From: CAYMZZ01 sp047600605 | GTDB lineage: Bacteria > Bacteroidota > Bacteroidia > Chitinophagales > Chitinophagaceae | NCBI GenBank assembly: GCA_047600605.1 | Contig: JASGKK010000003.1 | Span: 124,001 to 188,000 of the forward strand | Length of the DNA: 64,000 nucleotides | Direction of reading: 5' to 3' | Shown here: positions 36,692 to 44,184 of the stretch, one piece after another | Layout of the letters: each line of letters begins with the position of its first letter | Position numbering within the stretch: position 1 is the stretch's first letter | Notes under the pieces: model-generated | The model's database searches: none | Seen by the model: the letters and a program-made list of their open reading frames with translations, nothing else | Told to the model about the DNA's origin: nothing | Position numbers and translations under genes: made by a program

Positions 36692-37201
36692 TTATAACCC
36701 CGCACTGGCAGCAGAAATAGCTGACTGGTGCGGGGTTTTCCATGTCCCCAGCAATTCTTCAATTTTGCTGTGCCGGTACTGAAAAATACGTTCCAGTTTT
36801 TTACGTACCAGCAACCAGTGCATCAGGCGGCCAACAAAAGCCAGGGGTAGTTTGTAATGTACTATATCCGTCATTTCCACTCCCCGATCTATAGTCCGGA
36901 AATGATGCTGATGGTGCCAGAGACTATAAGGGCCAAAACGCTGCTCGTCTACAAAAAACGCTTTATCCTGCACATGTGTGATCTCTGTCATCCAGTATAC
37001 CGGTATGCCCAGGAGCGGCTTTAGTTTGTACTCAATAATCTGCCCCGGGTATATCCTGGGTCCGTGATAAAGTGAGATTACGGTAAAACCCATTTCCGGA
37101 GGGGTTATCAATTGTAAATTTGCAGGACTGGAAAAGAAATCCCAGGCCTGGTCGATGGAAACGGGTAGCTGCTGCACAGCTTTGAGTGAATAGACGGCCA
37201 T
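36692..37201 (-). CDS. SRPBCC (START-like) family protein
   Basis: A 169-residue cytoplasmic protein of the ligand-binding SRPBCC/polyketide-cyclase-like fold: it opens with the strand YSLKAVQQLPVSIDQAWDFFSSPANLQLITPPEM (shown here only as its key words QLPVS, AWDFFS, LITPP), has the central EQRFGPYSLWHHQHHFR, and ends in a long amphipathic helix. The pattern matches the bacterial 'SRPBCC, cell-division-inhibitor-like' group often annotated near NAD-dependent epimerases. The 3' end of the gene contains the terminator hairpin of the convergent hexosaminidase gene. Confidence 0.82.
   Translation of the reverse strand: MAVYSLKAVQQLPVSIDQAWDFFSSPANLQLITPPEMGFTVISLYHGPRIYPGQIIEYKLKPLLGIPVYWMTEITHVQDKAFFVDEQRFGPYSLWHHQHHFRTIDRGVEMTDIVHYKLPLAFVGRLMHWLLVRKKLERIFQYRHSKIEELLGTWKTPHQSAISAASAGL
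36696..36738 (+). terminator. Terminator of the hexosaminidase gene, inside the 3' end of the opposing gene
   Basis: The stem AACCCCGCAC/GTGCGGGGTT with an inner CAGC/GCTG pair is followed by TTCC. It begins 17 bases after the hexosaminidase stop and overlaps the last codons of the SRPBCC gene on the other strand. Confidence 0.75.
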
Positions 37202-37259
37202 GTTGTGAATTGAATTAACTTGTAAAGAACTACTTATTACCTTAAAAAGTTCAGCCCGG

Positions 37260-40200
37260 ATGCCGATAAATCACGAAAAACTGGAAGTCCGATTCCTGGA
37301 AGAATATGAACGCCTTAACGAGATGCAACGCAAAGCCGTTGATCAGCTGGAAGGTCCGGTCATGGTAATTGCCGGCCCGGGCACGGGTAAAACACAGATA
37401 CTGGCCAGCCGCATCGGCAAAATCCTGCTCGACACCGATGCCCTGCCCGAAAATATCCTTTGCCTTACCTATACCGATGCAGGGGTGGTAGCTATGCGCA
37501 AGCGGTTGCTCCATTTCATCGGTCCCGATGCATATAAGGTCAACATTTATACATTCCATGCTTTTTGCAACGATGTGATCCAGGAAAACCTTTCCCTTTT
37601 TGAAAAAACCAGTATGGATCCCGTTTCCGACCTTGAAAAGATACAGCTGTTCAAAGACCTGATCGATACATTTCCTAAAAATCATCCGCTGAAGCGCTAC
37701 CGCGGCGATGTGTATTATGAGATCAATAACCTGGCTCAGCTCTTCAGCACTATGAAACGCGAAGGCTGGACCCCGGCTTTTATTCATAGCCGTATTGACG
37801 CTTATCTCGCTGATCTCCCCAATCGTGATGGCTTTATCGCCAAACGGGCAGTAAAGGAATTTAAAAAAGGAGATGTGCGTACCGACAAGATTGCCGAAGA
37901 AAAAGAGAAGATGGATAAGCTGCGGGCCGCCGTCGACGAGTTTGACCGCTACCAGGCGCTCATGCGTCAGCGCAATCGTTATGACTTTGACGATATGATC
38001 AACTGGGTGATCCGCGCTTTTGAAGAAAGCAAAGGACTGCTGGCCAATTACCAGGAGCGCTTTCAATATATACTGGTAGACGAGTACCAGGATACAAGCG
38101 GTACACAAAACCGCCTGGTAGAACTGCTGATCAGCTACTGGGATCAGCCCAATGTATTTGTGGTAGGCGACGATGATCAGAGTATCTATCGCTTCCAGGG
38201 GGCCAACGTGGAAAATATGCTCCAGTTTGCCGACACCTACCGCGCTCATCTTATGACTGTAGTGCTCACGCAGAATTACCGGAGCACACAACCTATCCTC
38301 GATATTTCAAAATCACTGATCGACCGTAATGAAGAGCGGCTCGTGAAACAGATCGACGGACTCAGTAAAGACCTCAAAGCTTCCAATACAAAATTGCTGC
38401 ACCTGCAGCATGGCCCTCTCATCAGGGAATATGAAACCCAACGCCAGGAAATGATCGGTATCACACACGAAGTACAACAACTGTTGTCGGCAGGTGTGGC
38501 GCCGGGGCGTATTGGTATTATTTATAAAGAAAACAGGTATGGCGAAGAGCTGGCGCAATATTTCAAATTGCTGAACCTGCCGGTATACAGCAAGCGTAAT
38601 CAGAATATACTGGATCTGCCCCTGGCCCAAAAGTTATTGCAATTGCTGCGCTATCTTGAACAGGAGCATGATCAACCCAATGGTGGTGATGAGTTGTTGT
38701 TTGAAATCCTGCATTATGACTGGTTCGATATTCCCGCGATAGAAATAGCCCGCTTAAGTATGGAAGTTGCCGATCGCCAGTTTGGCGACCGGCGCACCAG
38801 TATGCGACAGCTATTGATAGAAAAATCCAATGCTCCCGCACGGGATCTGTTCAGTACTGGTCTGCATCCTCAATTGCGCCGTGCCAGTGATTTTATAGAA
38901 AAAATGATCCGGGAAGTGCCCAATGTTACCCTGCAGCAGTTGTTTGAAGCAGTGGTGCGTGAAGCCGGCGTATTGAGTTTTATTATGAAAAGCCCGGAAA
39001 AGCACTGGCTGCTGCAGGTGCTGACCGCCCTTTTTGATTTCATAAAAGAAGAAACACGGCGCGATCCACGGTTGCGCCTGGCAGGGCTCATCCGCCTGAT
39101 CGACCTGATGGAAAGAGAAGAAATCGCCATCCCTCTTGTACAGGTAAGTGGTAGCGATAAAGGAGTGAATCTGCTCACGGCCCATGGCTCCAAAGGACTG
39201 GAGTTTGAGCACGTTTTCTTTGCTGGTTGCAATGCTTCTTCGTGGGAGAAAAAGCGTAAACCGGGAGGTGGCTATACCCTACCCGATACACTTTTTAATA
39301 GTCCTGCTTCTCATAAGGATGAAGAAGAGCTGCGTCGATTATTTTATGTGGCCCTCACCCGTGCCGAACAGCATCTGCATATCTCCTATTGCCGGTTTAA
39401 ACAGGATGGCAAAGAACTGGAACCCTCGATGTTTATTGCTGAAATCCTGGAACAGCAGCCACTGCCCGTGGAAAAAATAATGATCGATGCCGACATCCTG
39501 GCACAGTTCAACAGCCTCCATTTTGAAGAAGCGCAGGCACCAGAGATTGAGGCTCTCGAAGAAGCCTATATTCAGCCCCTGCTGGATAAGTTTGTGATGA
39601 ATGTAACGGCGCTGAACAATTACCTGAAATGTCCGCTTGAGTTTTATTTCCGCAACCTGGTACGTATCCCATCACCCAAAAATGAGGCAACCGAGTTTGG
39701 CTCATCTGTTCACTATGCATTGGAACAATTGTTTCGGAAAATGCAGGATCGGGGCAAAGAAGAATTTCCGCCAAAAGAAGAGTTTGTGAGCGATTTTATC
39801 TGGTATATGCATCGCCACCGCGAAAGCTTTACACAGGAGCAGTTTGACCGCCGGCTTGAATATGGCCAGGAAGTGCTGGGCAATTACTATGATAATTATC
39901 TCCACAAATTCAACCGGATTGTAGCCATAGAGCGCAATATCCGCAATGTGGTGGTTGACGGGGTGCCGCTTAAAGGCAAACTCGACAAGCTGGAGTTTGA
40001 TGGCAAAACAGTAAATGTGGTCGATTATAAAACCGGCGATCCGGACAAAGCTATTCCCAAGCTCAAAGGTCCGGGCGAAAAAGACCCCCTAGGCGGAGAC
40101 TACTGGCGCCAGGCGGTTTTTTATAAGTTGCTGGTAGACCATTATGAATCACGCGACTGGAAGGTGGCCAGTACCGAGTTTGACTTCATAGAACCCGATA

Positions 40201-40415
40201 AAAAGAAGAATTACCGCCGCGAAAAAGTGATGATCACTCCTGAAGACACTACTGTTGTAACCGGCCAGATCCGCGAGACCTGGACCAAAATACAGGCCCG
40301 TGACTTCTATACCGGCTGCGGCAAACCCGACTGTCACTGGTGTGAGTTTGTGAAAACCAATAACCTGGCCGTTCGCCTGCATTCTCTCGAAGAGCCGGAT
40401 GAGGAGCAGGATTAA
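37260..40415 (+). CDS. UvrD-like helicase with C-terminal PD-(D/E)XK nuclease
   Basis: A 1051-residue SF1A helicase-nuclease. Motifs: Walker A GPGTGKTQ (39-46), motif Ia NILCLTYTD, motif II DEYQDTS, motif III GDDDQSIYRFQGA, motif IV QNYRST, motif V TAHGSKGLEF, motif VI YVALTRAEQ. The last about 270 residues form a PD-(D/E)XK_1 nuclease domain with GSSVHYALE, KGKLDKLEF and VDYKTGDP. Four cysteines, C790 in LKCPLEFYFR and a cluster at about C1019, C1024 and C1027 (CGKPDCHWC), match the iron-sulfur staple of AddB-type nucleases. It probably acts in double-strand break end processing or phage DNA degradation. No AddB/RecC-like partner is encoded next to it. Confidence 0.92.
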   Translation: MPINHEKLEVRFLEEYERLNEMQRKAVDQLEGPVMVIAGPGTGKTQILASRIGKILLDTDALPENILCLTYTDAGVVAMRKRLLHFIGPDAYKVNIYTFHAFCNDVIQENLSLFEKTSMDPVSDLEKIQLFKDLIDTFPKNHPLKRYRGDVYYEINNLAQLFSTMKREGWTPAFIHSRIDAYLADLPNRDGFIAKRAVKEFKKGDVRTDKIAEEKEKMDKLRAAVDEFDRYQALMRQRNRYDFDDMINWVIRAFEESKGLLANYQERFQYILVDEYQDTSGTQNRLVELLISYWDQPNVFVVGDDDQSIYRFQGANVENMLQFADTYRAHLMTVVLTQNYRSTQPILDISKSLIDRNEERLVKQIDGLSKDLKASNTKLLHLQHGPLIREYETQRQEMIGITHEVQQLLSAGVAPGRIGIIYKENRYGEELAQYFKLLNLPVYSKRNQNILDLPLAQKLLQLLRYLEQEHDQPNGGDELLFEILHYDWFDIPAIEIARLSMEVADRQFGDRRTSMRQLLIEKSNAPARDLFSTGLHPQLRRASDFIEKMIREVPNVTLQQLFEAVVREAGVLSFIMKSPEKHWLLQVLTALFDFIKEETRRDPRLRLAGLIRLIDLMEREEIAIPLVQVSGSDKGVNLLTAHGSKGLEFEHVFFAGCNASSWEKKRKPGGGYTLPDTLFNSPASHKDEEELRRLFYVALTRAEQHLHISYCRFKQDGKELEPSMFIAEILEQQPLPVEKIMIDADILAQFNSLHFEEAQAPEIEALEEAYIQPLLDKFVMNVTALNNYLKCPLEFYFRNLVRIPSPKNEATEFGSSVHYALEQLFRKMQDRGKEEFPPKEEFVSDFIWYMHRHRESFTQEQFDRRLEYGQEVLGNYYDNYLHKFNRIVAIERNIRNVVVDGVPLKGKLDKLEFDGKTVNVVDYKTGDPDKAIPKLKGPGEKDPLGGDYWRQAVFYKLLVDHYESRDWKVASTEFDFIEPDKKKNYRREKVMITPEDTTVVTGQIRETWTKIQARDFYTGCGKPDCHWCEFVKTNNLAVRLHSLEEPDEEQD

Positions 40416-40479
40416 GCCTCACATTAAGAATTCTAAAACACCCCCTTTGCCGCAAACCGCCTAAGTTTGCAGCCTGATT

Positions 40480-41979
40480 ATGCGAGTAAAAGCTATCCTT
40501 TCTTTCCTGGCCATCAGCATTTTCCTGTTGAGTATGCTCACTGGCAGCCAGGGATGCGCCAATATAATGCCGCCCACGGGCGGTCCCCGCGACAGTTTGC
40601 CTCCTGTGCTCCTGAAAGCTACTCCCCGCGATTCTACCCTTCACTTTACCGGCAAACAGATCACGCTGGTATTTGATGAATATGTGGAACTGGATGATTA
40701 TTATAAAAACCTGATCATTTCGCCCGTTCCCAAGAGTATGCCTGCAGTAAACCGCAAACTGGAGACCATTTCGATACGACTCAAAGATGAACCCGAGCCC
40801 AATACCACCTATACACTGGATTTTGGCCGCTCTATAAAAGATGTGAATGAAGGGAATATTTATAAAAATTTCACCTATATCTTCTCTACCGGCGATTACT
40901 TTGATTCTTTACAATTTAAAGGGAAAGTGATACTGGCCGAAACCGGCGGCGTTGACTCCACTCTTACCGTGATGCTGCACCGCTCTGGCGAAGACACGGT
41001 ATTGCGCAACGAAAAACCACGTTATGTAACCCGTGTCAATCCCAAAGGCGAATTTCATTTTCATAACCTGGCACCCGGCACATACTATGCCTATGCACTC
41101 AAAGACGAGAGCGGCAGCTATCGCTATTTTGGCGGCAGCGATGTACTGTTTGCGTTTGCAGACAGTGCGGTTGCCGTAGGTTCAGGCACACCCGATCTTA
41201 CGCTTTACGCTTATGCTGTAAAAAAAGAAAAAGCACAGGACGAGCCCGTCACCAGTGGCAACAGCAGAAGTGGCGCTACTGATAAGCGGCTCAAATTTGC
41301 CGTCAACCTGTTGGGCAGTCAGCAGGATCTTTTATCGCCATTCACCTTCACCTTTCAGAACCCTGTGCGCAAGTTTGACACCACTAAGATCAGGGTATCA
41401 ACCGACTCGAGTTATACTCCACTCGCTGGTTCAAATACATGGGAATCTGACAGTACAGGCAGAAAATGGTCTTTTCGCCCTACGTGGAAGCCAAATACGC
41501 TGTACCATATCATTATGGAAAAGGACTTTGCCACAGACAGCCTGGGGTACCAGTTGCTGAAAGCTGATACGGTAAGCTTTTTCTCCAAAAACACTACCGA
41601 CTATGGCAAGCTGAATCTTCAGTTTCAGAATCTTGACCTGAGTCGTCACCCGGTATTGCAGTTTATTCAAAACAACCAGATCGTAGCTTCCTATCCGCTT
41701 GCTGCGGCTACATTTACCCGCGACCTGTTCCTTCCCGGCGAATACAATCTTCGTATCCTGGAAGATGAAAATCAAAATGGCATCTGGGATCCGGGCAGTT
41801 TCTTTGGCACCCGTCGTCAACCCGAAAAAGTGAAGCCTCTGGCTCGTAACATCAATGTAAAACCCAATCTTGATATCCCGATCGAAATTGATGTGAATGC
41901 CACACAGGAACCCGGCGCAGAAGGCAATAAACCGGGGATTAACAGACGGACGGGGACGTTGAGAATTAACCAAAACTAA
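40480..41979 (+). CDS. Lipoprotein with Ig-like (Big_5) domain
   Basis: A 499-residue protein with an N-terminal signal and lipobox-like SQGC (Cys about 27), followed by ANIMPPTGGPRDSLPPVL, the start typical of a large Bacteroidota family annotated 'Ig-like domain-containing protein'. The Big_5 domain spans about 40-140 (FDEYVELDDYYKNLIISP, YTLDFGRSIKDVNEGN). The middle region holds a carboxypeptidase-regulatory-like beta-sandwich (GEFHFHNLAPGTYYAYAL). The end has LRILEDENQNGIWDPG, a calcium-binding-like acidic loop. It is probably surface-exposed. It starts 64 bases after the helicase gene. Confidence 0.85.
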   Translation: MRVKAILSFLAISIFLLSMLTGSQGCANIMPPTGGPRDSLPPVLLKATPRDSTLHFTGKQITLVFDEYVELDDYYKNLIISPVPKSMPAVNRKLETISIRLKDEPEPNTTYTLDFGRSIKDVNEGNIYKNFTYIFSTGDYFDSLQFKGKVILAETGGVDSTLTVMLHRSGEDTVLRNEKPRYVTRVNPKGEFHFHNLAPGTYYAYALKDESGSYRYFGGSDVLFAFADSAVAVGSGTPDLTLYAYAVKKEKAQDEPVTSGNSRSGATDKRLKFAVNLLGSQQDLLSPFTFTFQNPVRKFDTTKIRVSTDSSYTPLAGSNTWESDSTGRKWSFRPTWKPNTLYHIIMEKDFATDSLGYQLLKADTVSFFSKNTTDYGKLNLQFQNLDLSRHPVLQFIQNNQIVASYPLAAATFTRDLFLPGEYNLRILEDENQNGIWDPGSFFGTRRQPEKVKPLARNINVKPNLDIPIEIDVNATQEPGAEGNKPGINRRTGTLRINQN

Positions 41980-41989
41980 AAACGGATTG

Positions 41990-42111
41990 AAGATTTGAGA
42001 ATGAGATGATTTGAAGATGGTCTTCAAATCGTACCCTTTATACACCAATAACCAGCCTCTCTCCCATTCCATCTCCAAATCTTCAAATCAACACATCTTC
42101 AAATCATCATC
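41990..42111. repeat. TTTGAAGAT / ATCTTCAAAT repeat tract in both orientations
   Basis: Forward GATTGAAGATTTGAG and GATGATTTGAAGATGG (about 41986-42019) are followed at 42070-42111 by the opposite sense: CCATCTCCAAATCTTC, AAATCAACACATCTTC, AAATCATCATCC. The second block runs directly into the recR promoter-like box. Confidence 0.75.
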
Positions 42112-42112
42112 C

Positions 42113-42120
42113 TATCTTTG
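42113..42120 (+). promoter_or_regulatory. Candidate -7 box of recR
   Basis: TATCTTTG is a perfect TAnnTTTG, 4 bases before the ATG at 42125. If transcription starts 4-6 bases after the box, the recR message is leaderless. This also argues against the in-frame upstream ATG at 42011. Confidence 0.55.
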
Positions 42121-42124
42121 CTCC

Positions 42125-42742
42125 ATGCAATTCTCCTCTGCTTTGCTCGAAAATGCGGTGAATGAATTTAGTCGCCTGCCTGGTATTGGCCGCAAAACGG
42201 CCCTGAGGCTGGTACTGCATTTATTGAAGCAGAATGCTGCTGATGTGCATCATTTCAGCGAAGTCATCGACCGTATGCGCCGGGAGATCAAATTCTGTAA
42301 CCGCTGCTTTAATGTAGCCGATGCTGATATCTGCTCTATCTGTGCCAACAGCCTGCGCAAACAGGAGATTATCTGTGTAGTAGAAAGTATCCGCGACGTG
42401 ATCGCTATTGAAAGCACTCAGCAGTACAATGGTATTTATCATGTGCTGGGCGGCGTTATCTCTCCGCTCGATGGCATTGGCCCCGACCAGCTGCATATCG
42501 AAGCCCTGGTACACCGGATAGAGAAAGAGAAAACTGAAGAACTCATTTTTGCCCTTAACCCTACCATCCAGGGCGATACGACCATCTATTATATTCAGAA
42601 AAAACTGCAATCCACTCCTATCCGCATTACCACCATCGCCCGGGGTATTGCTTTTGGCGGTGAGCTGGAGTATGCTGATGAAATGACCCTGGCCCGCAGT
42701 CTGCAGAACAGACTGCCGGTCGACAAGTATGTGAGCAGGTAA
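42125..42742 (+). CDS. recR: Recombination mediator RecR
   Basis: The start chosen is the ATG at 42125 (205 residues, MQFSSALLENAVNEFSRLPG), which matches RecR length and N-terminus. The frame runs 38 codons further upstream through repeat DNA. Features: an N-terminal helix-hairpin-helix (RLPGIGRKTALRL), a C4 zinc finger (C58, C61, C70, C73), a TOPRIM domain (CVVESIRDVIAIE to about 175), and a C-terminal Walker-B-like region. RecR with RecO loads RecA at gaps. The 3' end of the gene has been copied into a downstream 135-bp tandem duplication. Confidence 0.97.
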   Translation: MQFSSALLENAVNEFSRLPGIGRKTALRLVLHLLKQNAADVHHFSEVIDRMRREIKFCNRCFNVADADICSICANSLRKQEIICVVESIRDVIAIESTQQYNGIYHVLGGVISPLDGIGPDQLHIEALVHRIEKEKTEELIFALNPTIQGDTTIYYIQKKLQSTPIRITTIARGIAFGGELEYADEMTLARSLQNRLPVDKYVSR

Positions 42743-42972
42743 TAGGTTCTGAGTTATAAGTATTAGGCAATTAACCCAGTGAAACAGCCATAAAAGGGTA
42801 CTGCCACCCGTTAATACTTAAAACTTATCACTTATAAGCAGAACAGACTGCCGGTCGACAAGTATGTGAGCAGGTAGTAGGTTCTGAGTTATAAGTATTA
42901 GGCAATTAACCCAGTGAAACAGCCATAAAAGGGTACTGCCACCCGTTAATACTTAAAACTTATCACTTATAA
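42703..42972 (+). repeat. 135-bp tandem duplication including the last codons of recR
   Basis: Copy 1 is 42703-42837 and copy 2 is 42838-42972; the only clear difference is TAATAGG versus TAGTAGG at the recR stop. Each copy carries the final 12 codons of recR (QNRLPVDKYVSR) plus downstream DNA, including an inverted GTTATAAGTATTA / TAATACTTAAAACTTAT pair. Near identity indicates a recent event. Confidence 0.95.
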
Positions 42973-43149
42973 CTTAAAACTTATTACTAATTTTACCATT
43001 CGCAGGCGGATTTGTTTATTGTTCGGCCTGGGTAAATAAACGGAACTAATAAACGTCCACAAAAACTCCTTCCGGATTTTTCAACGTTTATAGTCCTGTC
43101 ATCAACTACCCCGGCAGACCGCTGAATAAGCCGTCTTAAAACTTTGTAT
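42973..43149. other. metH leader region, no riboswitch recognised
   Basis: About 180 bases between the duplication and metH. A possible stem GTTTATT/AATAAAC lies at about 43013-43040. I looked for a cobalamin box or SAM riboswitch core and could not support either. A promoter-like box AAACTTTG (43139-43146) ends 3 bases before the metH ATG. Confidence 0.45.
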
Positions 43150-44145
43150 ATGGATATTCGTCAGGAACTCGGGAAACGCATTCTTATCATTGATGGCGCT
43201 ATGGGCACTATGATACAACGGTATAAGCTGTCTGAAGCCGATTATCGTGGTGAACGATTCAAAGACTGGCGCCTCGATCTCAAAGGCAATAATGACCTGC
43301 TGTGTATTACACAACCACAGATCATAACAGCCATTCACTTGCAGTATCTCGAAGCAGGTGCTGATATTATTGAAACCAATACATTCAGCAGCACTTCTAT
43401 TGCCATGGCTGATTATGATATGCAATCGCTGGCCTATGAGTTGAATGTGGCTGCCGTTAAATGTGCCCGCGCTGCCATTGAGCAGTCAGGCCGGCAGGCC
43501 TGGATAGCCGGTGCTATCGGACCTCTTAATAAAACGCTTTCACTCTCTCCTGATGTGAATAATCCCGGTTACAGGGCCGTTTCTTTTGATGAAGTGGTAG
43601 ACGCCTATTATGACCAGGTGCGCGGACTGGTAGATGGCGGCGCCGACATCTTACTTATAGAAACCATCTTTGACACGCTGAATGCCAAAGGGGCCATCTT
43701 CGCTATTAAAAAGTATTTCCGTGATACCGGCAAGGAAACGCTGCCCATTATGATCAGCGGTACGATCACTGATGCCTCGGGACGTACGCTGAGCGGACAG
43801 ACCCTCGAAGCTTTCTATACATCCGTACAGCATGCCCGCCCATTGAGCGTCGGCCTTAACTGTGCACTGGGTGCCCGCGAAATGAGACCGCATATTGCAG
43901 AGCTTTCACAACTGGCATCCTGCTACGTATCGGCTTATCCCAACGCCTGCCTGCCCAATGCTATGGGCGAGTACGATGAGCATCCTTCCGATACGGCACA
44001 CTACCTCGAAGACTGGGCACGCGAAGGCTTTGTAAATATTGTAGGTGGCTGCTGCGGCACCACACCGGATCATATTCGTCATATAGCACAGGAAGTAAAA
44101 AACATCGCCCCCCGCAAACTGCCGGTAGTAGCTGAAGCCTGTTAA
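43150..44145 (+). CDS. metH: Methionine synthase, homocysteine-binding subunit (split MetH, N part)
   Basis: The start is the ATG at 43150 (331 residues, MDIRQELGKRILIIDGAMGTM). It is the homocysteine S-methyltransferase barrel of cobalamin-dependent MetH, ending just after that domain. Zinc ligands are all present: Cys238 in GLNCALGA and Cys301/Cys302 in GGCCGTTP. The remaining MetH domains are encoded by the next gene, 39 bases downstream. A two-gene MetH is known in Bacteroidota; the parts must associate to transfer methyl from methylcobalamin to homocysteine. Confidence 0.95.
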   Translation: MDIRQELGKRILIIDGAMGTMIQRYKLSEADYRGERFKDWRLDLKGNNDLLCITQPQIITAIHLQYLEAGADIIETNTFSSTSIAMADYDMQSLAYELNVAAVKCARAAIEQSGRQAWIAGAIGPLNKTLSLSPDVNNPGYRAVSFDEVVDAYYDQVRGLVDGGADILLIETIFDTLNAKGAIFAIKKYFRDTGKETLPIMISGTITDASGRTLSGQTLEAFYTSVQHARPLSVGLNCALGAREMRPHIAELSQLASCYVSAYPNACLPNAMGEYDEHPSDTAHYLEDWAREGFVNIVGGCCGTTPDHIRHIAQEVKNIAPRKLPVVAEAC

Positions 44146-44184
44146 ATTATTTCTGTGAACGACTGCTGATAAAGAAACGAACAA

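Noticed and set aside
37251..38291. 346-codon open frame on the minus strand across the helicase gene
   Set aside because: It lies entirely antisense to well-supported helicase motifs and shows shadow composition rich in His and Ile; no family resemblance.
42973..43149. Possible cobalamin or SAM riboswitch before metH
   Set aside because: No B12 box or SAM-I core could be matched by eye; only an isolated weak stem.
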